This document shows positions 1 to 11,800 of a stretch of DNA of 64,000 bases, piece by piece. Under the pieces are notes generated by a model. It did not search any database. It worked only from the letters and a program-made list of their open reading frames with translations, and had not been told where the DNA came from. The stretch lies in NCBI GenBank assembly GCA_003586115.2, contig QVOM02000116.1, forward strand, positions 45,919,692 through 45,983,691. Direction: 5' to 3'. The DNA is from Salvator merianae. Lineage: Eukaryota; Chordata; Lepidosauria; Squamata; Teiidae. The position numbers and the translations under genes are program-made. Within the stretch, counting starts at the first letter, position 1. Every line of letters begins with the position of its first letter.

Positions 1-1162
1 AATAGCCTCTGCATTAATCTTAGTCTTGGCTTTACAGGTGAGCCTGTTAGTTATAATCATATTTGAATTGCAAGCAGGTTAGATGAGCGCTGGAGTGCCA
101 TATCCCTTCTCAACATCTGTCAAAGAAGCCAAGCTTGCTATCAAGGTAGTGGAACCCCATTTCCTATGATAAATTGCTTGCTTTGCTTAGAGGTTGGAGC
201 TGGTGCTGAGGTTGGAGCACCAGGTGGCTGACCACCTCATTTGATCCAGGTTGAATCCGTCTTCAAAGCCCAGAGGGAAGAAGAATTTCAGGACCCATTC
301 CCAGAACATCTCCAGATTCTCAGAATGAACTTAGGAGCATGTTCTCAGTACCCTCCGCCCAAGGCAGTCAGTATGCTGCCAAAACCACATAGTTCAGCTG
401 TTAAGAATTCGTATATGAGAAGAGGGTAGAGGTAGTACTATTTCTTATTGATTATAAATCTCAGTTATCTGTTGGAGTTGTGCCACTGTGCCTATGCACC
501 TCCGAAGTTTTTTGCCTTTTATTCTATAGGTGCTTAGATAGGAATAGTTTGGTAACTTAAAAAGACCGATTCAGAAACCCAGTTTGAAAAGCAACTTGAC
601 CCAAATTAAAGTGGGATGTAAGTTTTTATTTTCTTTAGTAGTGGCTAACTGCCCCATCCTTTTTTATAATTTCAAAACTGCTTCCCTTGTTTTGCATGGC
701 AAAGGCATGCAGATGTCAACCCCCTTTGTCATCTGTTATTTTTATTCTGATATTTCTCTTGGCTTAAAGCGGTTGGGGACACATTTTTTAAAATAAGAAA
801 AAAAAATTGCCGCTCCCATGAACTTCAGCACATTTACGACCCTTGTGAACCCCTGCAAATGAAGCAGCTAGGACTGTGCGAATGAAGTGTGGTCTGGATG
901 GAAGTGCAAAACAAGCCATGCTGGATATTTGAGGCCATCCTTTTGTTTCCTTGTATATTCAGTGCTATTCTTAGTGGCACAGAGATAGCTCATGGTCAGA
1001 TTTCTAATTCCTAAGGCACCTGACTAGGCTGCCAGTGATATTAGTGCGGACTAGGCAGAGCTCATTTAAAAGTATGCTGACTTAAAGTAACCGCCCTTTT
1101 TTGAAAAACAGGAGCTCAGTGTTCTTGAATGTCTTCCTTGAATGACTCTGGGGAATGAACAT

Positions 1163-1347
1163 CCAATGGCGGCACGTCGCTTTAAGAACAGGTGTTCACG
1201 TATCGCTGGAAAGGGAGATCACTAGCCACGGGATGTCTGTTTTGCCACAGCAGGCAGCTACAAGACCCGCCTAGGAAGGGGTGTATTTTCGCAGCCAGCG
1301 ACCTCCCCTTCTGTGACATACGAATACCTGTTCTTAAACGACATTGG
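1163..1347. mobile_element. Inverted-repeat DNA element (MITE-like)
   Basis: The two ends are long imperfect inverted repeats of about 45-50 bp. The left arm contains GTCGCTTTAAGAACAGGTGT and the right arm, reverse-complemented, GTCGTTTAAGAACAGGTATT. Outer CCAATG and CATTGG hexamers also mirror each other. It has no coding capacity. Arms of the same type recur at 51220-51272. Confidence 0.7.
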
Positions 1348-1516
1348 GACATCTTTTGAGAAGTAACTTCTTTCTCATACCCATCTAAGAGCCAAAATAT
1401 GTCTTTTATTCCTCAAGTGTATATAGTCTTCTCAACAATTTTTGGCAAGTCTTCCTTACTGTATCTTAAAACTATGGATTGCGAGGGGGACTAGACTTTG
1501 ACCCTTTAGAAGTGGT

Positions 1517-1578
1517 TGAAGTCCAACTCCCATGAGCCTTAGCTGGTATGATTCATAATCTGGAATGATGGGATTTAA
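1517..1578. repeat. Short dispersed repeat of the 'aactcccat...atgggatt' type
   Basis: The sequence begins with a gaagtccaactcccat-like end and finishes with a gatgggatt end that mirrors it. It resembles a common short squamate repeat with near-palindromic ends. Confidence 0.4.
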
Positions 1579-2575
1579 GATAGACAGAATCAGGAGGACC
1601 ATAAATGAGTTTTCCTAATGCAGATGCAAGGAAATGTCACTAACGCTTAATAGAAAAGGATCTTTAAATTGCTATTGAATTTTGAACCGTTCTTTCAGGA
1701 GGCAAAACAAGTGGATTTAAACTACTCTTGTTTGGGATTCCAGTGTAGAACTGCAGAACTGTTAAGATTACTTCTGTTCCTGAATGGCCAAATGCTGTGG
1801 CTTTCAGAAGAGACGTTAGAGCTCAATCCAGACCTCATGATGATGTCTGCTTGTGTGTAAGGCAGCCAGTCCAAACTCCAGTTGGGACACTGCTGCTGCT
1901 GAAAAGTACAGTTGGATCTGGCAGATTCCCCGAGTCCTGTAGTCTCATTCCAGCACAGATAGGATACAGCTTCATTGCCTGTCCTACTGCCATTTTTGAC
2001 CCATGTGGGCTGTGATGTGTTTTTGGCTTGCAGCTGTGGATTTCCTGTGGAACTCCATGTGAGGCAAGAATCGCATCATCCAAACCTTCTACTGCTCCAC
2101 AGTGTTGGGGTTAGGGCTGCACTGTTGATTATTAAATTCTGTATTATGCTTCAGAACCCCATGGAGAAAATGACACCCTGGTCACCAGCTTTCTTTACGT
2201 GAAGAGCCGATCTTCCACACAACTCGCAGCATGGCAGTTTTGCTTAAGGCTTAATAGCTTGTCTGAGTCACTTCTGGGGTGCTGCAGTTGCTATTTGAAT
2301 TAAACCTAAGTTGTTAATGGAAATTGTCAGAGGTCTAGCCAATTTCATTTAAATCCACCACTGTTTCTGCTTCATATGCATCAGCAGTTCAATTAAGAAA
2401 TTTATGTTGTGATGTAGAAGTATATTTAATCCTTTCATCAGGAGTCAATCCAGATTCAGTCTATCAAACGACAGTAGCAACAACAGTGTTGCATAAAGAA
2501 TTGCAAATGAAGATTTTTAGTCCTACTAAAAATTAGAATGCTGAAGTTAAATACGAAATGAGAACAAAAGGCTTG

Positions 2576-2576
<1 letters not shown>

Positions 2577-2619
<43 letters not shown>
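2577..2619 (+). repeat. (ATT)14 microsatellite
   Basis: Forty-three uninterrupted bases of ATT repeat, followed by a short ACC run, about 140 bp upstream of the ESYT2 cassette exon. Confidence 0.97.
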
Positions 2620-2622
<3 letters not shown>

Positions 2623-2757
2623 CCACCATTGTGTTCTTTTGTTCAGAGAATGTTTTGTGCAGTCATCTGTTGTCCTGTCCTTAATTAACAACCATGAAAC
2701 TGCTTCATAGCATGTCTTATTAACCCTCCGTATGTTCATTTCTTCTGATTTTAAAAG

Positions 2758-2820
2758 CATAATCCATTAGATTATAATCCAGATGCCTTGAAGAAGTCTG
2801 CTGTTCAGAAAGCCCTGAAG
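2758..2820 (+). CDS. ESYT2: ESYT2 63-bp cassette exon (21 codons)
   Basis: This exon encodes HNPLDYNPDALKKSAVQKAL plus K. It has an AG at 2756-2757 after a T-rich stretch and the donor AAG|gtaaag at 2821. It is phase 0 on both sides, so it can be skipped without changing frame. I recall a closely similar insert (NPLEFNPDVLKKTAVQRALK) just before SGKK in one mammalian ESYT2 isoform and absent from another. It therefore looks like a conserved alternative exon inserted inside C2B. Inclusion level cannot be read from DNA. Confidence 0.87.
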
Positions 2821-5800
2821 GTAAAGCTTATAAAAATTTCCACTTAAAGTCACACCATTAAATGGAGACACAAGATTGCCTTCAGCAAATACATATTACA
2901 TGTTTGATAGATATATTTGTATCAGAAAACATAGTGCCTGGTAGCAAGATGTATGAGTAGGACACAGCAGTGCTTAATCTGTGAAAGAATGGATCATGGT
3001 ATGGTTGGTGCCATGGTATGTAAGTATGGAAAATCTCCAGTTACAAAACAAATGTAAAGAACAAAGCTGAGTTACATTTTTACAGCTGGTCCCAAAACAA
3101 ATCAGTTTTTTTATTAGTATGCCTGAATCTAGCATACTTTTTGTTAAAGCTATTACTAGCATTTTCATGGCTTGATCTAGAAATTTGCCAATTTCCTTAG
3201 CCATCGTTGACCAAATCATTTAATGCTTGCTCTGTAGAATGAATACACTGATCGTAGACAGAGTATGTCTTCAGTAAGTTGCAATTAAAGTCAAGGCCTT
3301 TCTGATAGATCTAGGATAAGAAGTAGCAAGAAACCATAGAACCATGGAGTTGGACAGGAAAGGAAATCCAGTTCCAACTAAAATGCTCTTGGTAACTGAA
3401 TGTCCAGCTTTGCTGGCAGAGTTTCAAGCAAACATAGACTATGGCTGAATGTCTCCTTCAGGTCTCAGATAACTTTCTTTGGCAAAGGACCCTGATGGCT
3501 CAGGTTCTTCTTGAGGAAATCAATAATAATGCTAAACTGTCTTGTCACAGTTGGGTTTTCTTATTCCTGGGATTTAGCTAGCAAACAGAACTAATGCCAG
3601 GAGCAATCACCCTGTTTCCATGCTGAGAACCAGTCTTAGTAGCACTGGTTGAAAGGAATAGTTTACTCTTCTTCTCTCTTATAAGCCCTTCAGTTCTCGT
3701 CTCCAGTAGACAACTTCACTTGGAAAGCAGATACAAAGAGGATATTTTTGTCTTTGGAGAACTTCAAACCTCTAGCTACTAGAAACCAGAACTAAATAGT
3801 CTAAATTTGTGACATTCCTTATAAGAAGATCTACAGAACTCCAAGAAAACTGTTGCTTTAATAGTATGTAGTAGTTCACTGTAAAAATGCATATTTTTCC
3901 TTGTCTTATTCTTCAGAATGGTTAAAAATAAAATCCTTGATTCTATTAAACTCTTTTGAAGGACTTTAATAGGAGGGATTTAAGAACAAAGATTTTTATC
4001 TGGCACTGATAAATAAGAGCATGCTTTTAATTGCACACAGAAATAGTGATAATTGAATAAAAACATGGGATGTTGTTAATATCTATAAAGCTAGCAGTAG
4101 TGTAGAAGCATGTTTTATGGATAGGAATAATTAGAAGCATGAAAGAAGCATAATTTATTCTCCCAACTAATCAAGGTGATTGATAAATCATTTTTATCTC
4201 AGTTCTTGATCACTTAAATATCTCAGAGCAGGATTATTATTTTTTTTAAACTGGTAGTTTTTTTTTAAAGAAGAACTGAGCCTGCTGTTAAATTCTACTA
4301 AAAACATTAAATTTGGAAATAAAACATATTGTATCGTTTTTTCCAGTGTGAAAGAGCAAGTTTAATTCATTTAAAAAATCATTAAAAGGTTGACTGCTAA
4401 CAGGTAATTGGAATAATTGAAATGGGAGGAAATTGTTTCCTTCTCTTTTGAGAACTTCAGGACATCAGGTGATTTGATCAGAAAATATATATTTGTGGCC
4501 ATCTAATACCTAACATTTAACTGTGATTTTTAATCATCTTAATTTTTTCCTCTTTGAGTCCAATTCAGATTAAATAACAACTTCAATACTGCATTTAACA
4601 TCTTTTTTTAACTTCATTAATAGATGCATCAGAATAACTATTGTGCTTACTTCTTTTTAACAAAATCATTTTTCTGGAATGTCATTGCAGAGTATATTAA
4701 TAGCAGTTCATGTTTGGGAATTGTTCTGCTTCTGTGAAATGATTGTAAATTGGTGTTTGCTTTTTGCAGTTTGACCTAATGCTATACAGCGGGTGAGCAA
4801 GGCTCAGATATGACAGATGGTTGGTCTCTAGTAAGACAGTTGGTAAATCTATAAGAAAACCATAGCATTCTTCCTTTGTTTTTGCCAAACAAGATGTTTT
4901 ATGACTCTGACATACACCCTAAGCATATTCCATCATACATAAATAAAATAAGCTTTGCAAGATTGCGCTTTTTCCATATTCCCCCATTTGCATGCAGACT
5001 GCAACATTCATTTATTCATTCTGATGTTGCTTCATTGGATTTGGGGGTTAAAATGCCTATGCAAGGATAAAAGTTTGAACGTAATAAACATTTCTCTTTT
5101 AAAAAGAACAGAGAGAAAAATCTGGGAAGGGCTTTGCAACTTCAGGTTATTCATAGAATACTGAACTACACAAAATATTGCAAGGAAGAAGGATGTATGC
5201 GTATCTGACTGCTATATGACCTTTAAATGGAAGGGAATATATAATTGAACATGAAGAATGTAGAATTGTGGGTACAAGGTGGGTGGCAGGCAATGGAAGG
5301 GAAATCAGAATAATGAAATAATGTGACTTTTCCTCATTTCCAGTCAGGAAAGAAAATAAATAGCAACCCCAACCCCCTTGTTTTACTGACTGTTGGACAT
5401 AAAGCACAAGAAAGTAAGGTAAGTTCGTTCAACCTGGATTTCTTGCCATTAAACAGGGGAACAGGTGCGTCCTTCTGAACTGTATATGTTTAGATATTCC
5501 ACAAAAAATAAGAAAATTTTGCAAACTGGCAGTTAGGTTGCCCCGTGCTGATCTCTTTGAATATTGGAAGCTAAGGAGGATTAGGCCTGATCAGTACCTG
5601 AATGAACAACTGTTTGCATATCACTGTGGACTGTTCTGTGAAATTGACAAATATTCTGAATGAAGGAAGTGACAAACAATTTCTGTATTGTTATCTTAAA
5701 AGAAAAAATAGGGAAAAAAATCTTGAATCAGTTTCTTTGTACCATCACCACCGAGTTCAACTCTTTGGCATCTTTACCATTCTGTTACATTTGATCATAT

Positions 5801-8800
5801 ATTTAGTGTTCTTGTAAACCACTATCTAAAGCCACATTTAGTTAGTACATTTCATGAGCTCTGGGTTAGGCTGGAAGGAAAAGTTTGAGTATACAACATT
5901 TAGTATTTGAAAATAGTGTTGTGTTAATTGTGAACTGCTGGACCTTTTTATGAAAACAAATATAAATGATGTTAAAACCAAAAATAAATCTAGGGTGGGC
6001 ATGCTTAAGAAATTGCATATAGTGTATATAAAACTCTCTACAAGGTTTATTTGTGCTGAAACCATTCCCCCCCTTTTTTTTTGAGTATGCAGTTCAAAAT
6101 TACAATATGACTATATAAACAGAATTTATTTTCAACTGCTAGTTCTAATGAAACATTTACCCTATCCTTGAACAGATTCGTTACAAAACCAATGAGCCTG
6201 TATGGGAAGAAAATTTCACTTTCTTTGTTCACAATCCCAGGAGGCAAGACCTAGAGGTTGAGGTAAGATGTCTTATTCCTTGTGTCCTTTGGTCTCTCCT
6301 GTTGCTCCCAGGTTGTTACCCAAGTGACGACTTGCATCTAGTATTCAGATTCTAAAATACTTGAAATAGTGTGGCAACAGCTTCCAGAACAGGAGCTTTG
6401 TTAGTTTATTCTAAGAAAAGGTCTAGTGGTACCTTTATTAAGCACTGTCTTGGTTTCAACATAAGGTCTAGTGATATATTTCCCAACAGCTTCTGCCAAA
6501 ATAAATTTTATAATAAAATATTCTGTAAGGCATTTTGAAGGTTGTGCTAACTGTATTGCCACGCTATTAGGCACTGTTGTTTTTGTAAGGTCATGCTATT
6601 TCTGCTAGTGCTGAAGAGTTTGTATAATCAAGTTCGTGCTTTAATAGCTAAGATAATAACATTATGAATCGTTCCGTGCCATGGTAAATTTGCTTTTCCT
6701 CCGTGTTGGAATTGTCTGTCTGGGTACACAGAGCATTGCAGAAAGTAAGGTCTAGAAAGTAAGCAAACATTGTCATATTCAGCTACTCAGGCACATACTC
6801 ATTTGTAGAATGCTCACTTTTCTTTCATCAGAAGAACCAAGGTGCCTGATAGCATTTTTACTTGAATTCATTCTTGGCAAACTCTTGTCTTTTTCACAGA
6901 ATTCAGTAAGTTTAATGAAATGAAAACTGTAGTAAAACTTACTGTTATCAAAGAAATCAATTTGTGTCAGAGCACGAAGTTATGCTATTTACAAAGAAAT
7001 TGCTGAAATGTTGCCATTTTTTTCTGTAAACTTAAGTCACCTTTTCTTAAGAAGGTCAGTTTGATGAGTTCCTTCTTCCTCTGTAGGTCAAGGATGAACA
7101 GCACCAGTGCTCTCTGGGAAATTTCAAGCTTCCTCTGAACCAGCTCCTTGCAAGTGAAGATCTAACTATGCATCAAAGATTCCATCTTAACAATTCTGGT
7201 CCTAACAGCACTATCAACATGAAGATTGCACTCAGGGTATATTGCAAGTCTTGTTTTACAGTAGGGAAAGGAAGTAGCTACTGTACAGGAAGCAGCTGGA
7301 GGCCCTGTATTTCGTCCCTGATAACTGATTTAAAACCTCAGTAAGACTATGAAAACTTTTGGTTGTTTCCCCGTCAGAATTAGGCTTAAATGGAACAACA
7401 ATCTTAACAGTTAAAGAAGATTTCTGTTTTAAGTCTCATTGATCAGCTGGAGAAAGCCAAGACGTTCTGTATTTATTAAATACCTATGAATAATTTTTAA
7501 TTTTCTATAAGGTCCTTAAAATGAAAATAAGTGTCCCTAAAATTTTGGAAGACCAGATAGGTATTCACAACAGCAAATAGATGAGATAATAATGCATCAT
7601 ATGGTTAAAATATGAGCACAAATCAGTCTTCCTGTTTTTTACCTTGCACACTGAAAAACTGAATGTGAGAGTTACTAGTCACACCTCAAGTTGTTTAACA
7701 AGAAATAGAAGGGTGCATAAAATGGATTGTGATTTTTGCTTTGACTTGGAATAAAACTCAAAACTCATTAAAGTGTTTCAAGTTTTCTGGACATAAGGAA
7801 TAATGGAAGGAACTATTTCAAATTCCCTGTTCCCTGTATGGGGCTTTAGGACTTCCAAACTGGTTGTTTTTAAGATACCAAGTTTTACTAATCCTGCCAT
7901 AGAAATCAGTGTGTTTTAGGGGAAAAAATTACAAATGGATTGATTAGTCTACCATTTCATGGATTCAAGATAAGATAGCAGGCGTCTTACTATTCAGTCT
8001 GGTTAGGAGACCGTGGGAATGCTCCTAATTTTGAAAGTTTAAACATACAGTCAAAGGTTTGAAGATTGCATGGTCATCAGAACATTTGAAACAATTTGTT
8101 CAAACAGTTTGCGGAACAAGCCTGCTTTTAAGAAGGTGTTTCACTTTGAACTTGGAATGGACTTTCCCTTCTCCCTTCATGGTCACAAGTTCCCCCTCTT
8201 ATCAAAGCATTCCTCTTCTCTCCTCATGTGCCAGACCTACCTGCCAGGATCGGTAAGGCAGCCACCACTGGCTGTGTGTGGTCATTTGAAGGTCTTTCTG
8301 GCCCAAGACAGACACCTTACGCTTACCAGGCCCTTCCAACAATGGAGGACTACATGTCCACCCACAAGCACATGGATATATCATCCACTTCCTCAAAGAC
8401 CTCAAACATGATTGGCCACAGCCTGGCAGCATCTGTGAGGGAAGAAAGGAGGAGTTCGAACCAGCTGAACCAGGTGAACTGAACTGAACTCCCTCAGTGG
8501 GGTTTGGTCCAGAGGCGAGCCTCATGAACCTCTGATATTCACAAAGAACCAGTTCATCTAGAACCCATTTTGGCACATCTCTAGTTTCTGGTTTTATTGA
8601 CAGTCTGTTCTGATTTTTCCAGCCAAAAAGAATAGGAAGAAATAGTAAGATTATGAATAGAATCATTTGGATGAGTAGAGGGATAGTTCGTTGGTTTGCT
8701 TAAAGCATTTTAGTAATTCTTCCCATCTGAGGATCCCCAAAAGATTCTCAGTGGTTCACAACTAGCAACAATATTTAACATTCTGCAACATTTACATAGA

Positions 8801-11800
8801 TACTTGGGGCATACTAAATCAAGAAATAAAGAAAACCAGTTTTGAGTAGAGCTCCTGAAAGGGGCTTTCCTGACCCTCCTTCAGCTGGAACTACTCAGTG
8901 CCAGTGTCAAGGCAGCTGGTCCATAGGACCAACATTTCAGTCAATTTAATTTCTGGTCATGCAGAACTACTACATCTTCTCCCTGAACTTTATGGTAGGT
9001 CCCAAGTTGGGTGTCTTTTTAATGAGGGGTTTGTGCTCTGATATGTGGTCTTTGTAACATCTGGGTTGTAGGTTTTCTCTACAAGCTCTTCATCTTCTGT
9101 CCTTTGTTCTGTGTTTCTAGATTCTTTCTCTTGAAAAGCAGGAAAGGTCTCCAGACTACCAACACTCAGCACAAGTGAAGAGGCCATCTGTTTCCAAAGA
9201 TGCAAGAAAGGGCTCCTTCAAGCCTCAGGTTTCCAATTCTCCAGCAGCTAACAGAGCCCCCGTTTCCATGGCAGCAGACCCCGATAAAAAGACTGATGCG
9301 GCTGAAAAAAGCCATCCTTCCAATCCTAGTCCTCAGGGGCCAACAAATCTCAGCAGAAGCTCCTCCGGTCTCCTTGCTTCCAACTTGAGCTATTCTCCCA
9401 GCCACCTGTCAGTCAAAGAACCTACACCGAGTATCGCTTCAGACATATCGTTGCCCATTGCCACACAGGAACTGCGTCAGCGGCTGAGGCAACTCGAAAA
9501 GTACGGTTTTAAAACTTTGTTTGCTTTGGTTTGTAAATCCTATGCTCAGAAAGAACCAGAAAGGCTGTCATATACAGTCAGAAGCCAAAAGTCTGCAACC
9601 TTTTTGGTCCTGTGGGCTGACAAAGTATTCGATCCCTGTTAAGTCAATTTTCTTTAAAAAAATAAATAATTAAATTTATAATTACATAAAAAGAAACAAG
9701 ACATAACAAGTGACAGTGCACACACACCCAAAAAGAAACAAAAAATCCCTGCTACTTTTCTACCCCTGTGCGTATCAGTTGATAATGTCTTAATTAACTC
9801 TTCCATCTTCCTTTAATTTAGCTGGACCAAAGAAATAGTCTTGTTATTTCTTCTCCTTTAAGTCACTTTTGAACCAGTTTCTTTGCTGTGTGTGAATGCA
9901 GTCTTTGTGTGGAGGCGAAAGAATTTATTTATTTATCTATTTAAGAGAAATGAAGTGGAATGAAGATCCGTTTCTCAGAGCAAGGGCAGCAGAAAACAAA
10001 TCCTCCTGTTCTAACACGCTAGGGCTCTCTCCCAAATTGGTGAGGATAGGTACCAATATTGGGGACCCTAGGTCTGCACCGTAGGGTTCTGTGTTCAAGG
10101 AACGAGGTGCCTTCAGAGCAAGCAAGCTTAGTTGCAAAGAACATGGGATGCAAAGGAAGTGGGGGTCATAATACTTTAGCATGTTAAGACTGAGGGCCTC
10201 TTCACGCTTGCCTCGGAGACAGTTCCAGACGGACCACAGGAATGCACTGTTCACACCACAGTCCACTGCGCTTGTCCCTGAATTGTTCTGACCCATTCTC
10301 GAGTCTTACCTGCTGTGGACAGCTTAAAAACTGTCCACAAGCTGTCCTGTGACGTTGAGAGTGGTCCAGCAGTGATGTGAACAGGACGCTTCTGGGTGTT
10401 AACCTCCCTACCTGACTTGCCCATCCTCACACTCAATACGTGACGTCCCTTTACCCAGTTGTGGTGGGGCATCCACCATCCAGACACGGAGCCTGGAACA
10501 TCCCAGGCAGCCAGCTATTTGCATACCTGCTGCTGCTGGACATGTACAGGAACATTCCTGCACCCAGTGTGCGAATGGCCCAGCCATTCCAGACATTAAT
10601 TGGCCTGGGATTGTCTTTGGAGGTTGTTCCAAACAGGTAAGTGTGGGTTCAGCCTTAGATTGAAGTTCCTTCCTTATTATAAATACAGTTATTGACTAGG
10701 CATAAAGCAAAGCCTATCTAGTGAATCTTTCTATGGTAAGTTAGTGGCATGTGTTGGCAGTTTCTTCCTCTTCTTAGTTGATTTCTGAGAATTAGAAATT
10801 CAGATTTTAGAATAAGGCCTGAAAATAAGGACTGTGCAATCTTATGACAGCTAGTTTCCATGATCTTTAATTAGGAACAGCAACACAGTAGTAGTAAATA
10901 TAATGCTTGGCACCAGAGACCTGTTTAAATAAACAGTTGACATTTTTGTTATTGCATTTCCCTTTGAAGAATTTGCTCATTAACATGGTTGTGTTTTTGA
11001 GTTTATAAGTGACCTTTGTATTTTAAAACGTGAGGGCTAGTTCATTCCATCTGCTGGCATCTGTATGCAGTAGCAATTGTTGAATGTGCCTTATTTGCAT
11101 ATTTTAATACACCCTTCACAAAAGGGAAGGTAAAACCGAGATGGGCATCTTGCATGCTTGTCAGTTTAGACAATGATTGGGCAGAAATTAAAAATACATT
11201 AATGATATTCCAGCATGACCTCTGAGATGATGAAAGATTCAATCCTTTCTAATTATTTAGGAAATTTGAAGACTGTGTACTTATTTACAGAACGAATTTC
11301 TCCAGAGCTACTGAAGACTGACTGTAAATATTATCATTTTTGCAGCGGCACAACATTAGGACAGTCTCCGTTGGGACAAATTCAGTTAACAATTCGTCAT
11401 AGCTCTCAAAGAAACAAACTTATGGTGGTGGTTCATACGTGTCGGTGAGTGCAATAATGATCTTCTTGTGTCTTGAACAAAACTCACGTTAGACTGCAAA
11501 ATGTGCTTGTTCTCTAATGAGGAACCTGGAGAACTGAAGGCAGTTTCCTTTGATGGACACCAGTTGGAGGGTTCTCATGTGGTTTTTGTTCACCAGTCTG
11601 CCACTGAATTTATTACTCTTTTAACGTTGTGCTTTCTTGGCCAGTGATTTGCATTTTTTCCCAGCCTTATTTCAAATTATGTCATGGTGGAATGTTGATT
11701 CCTCATTTATATACAGTATTGATAATTTATGATGTCTGTGTAAGTGTGAGTGGATGGTCATTTCACTAGAAGGACTGTCTTAATTCTCTGGAATGTAAAT

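Larger units (their letters stand above)
1..2757 (+). other. ESYT2 intron sequence (left edge)
   Basis: No ESYT2 exon was recognised here; the exon encoding the start of C2B must lie upstream of the window. The stretch holds an inverted-repeat element at 1163-1347, a short dispersed repeat near 1517-1578 and an ATT microsatellite. Confidence 0.7.

Noticed and set aside
1..37. Start of the window reads like an exon end (ASALILVLAL then CAG|gtgagc), resembling ESYT2 SSALLILYL.
   Set aside because: The similarity stops after a few hydrophobic residues and the DSARNLP that should follow is missing, so it was not called as an exon.
8202..8666. 154-codon open frame on the minus strand.
   Set aside because: No recognisable domain; it overlaps a probable DNA-element remnant with a matching hAT-type terminus.
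9121..9642. Longest plus-strand open frame, running past 9500.
   Set aside because: Only 9121-9500 is coding; the continuation is intron read-through past the gtacgg donor, and homology resumes at 11346.
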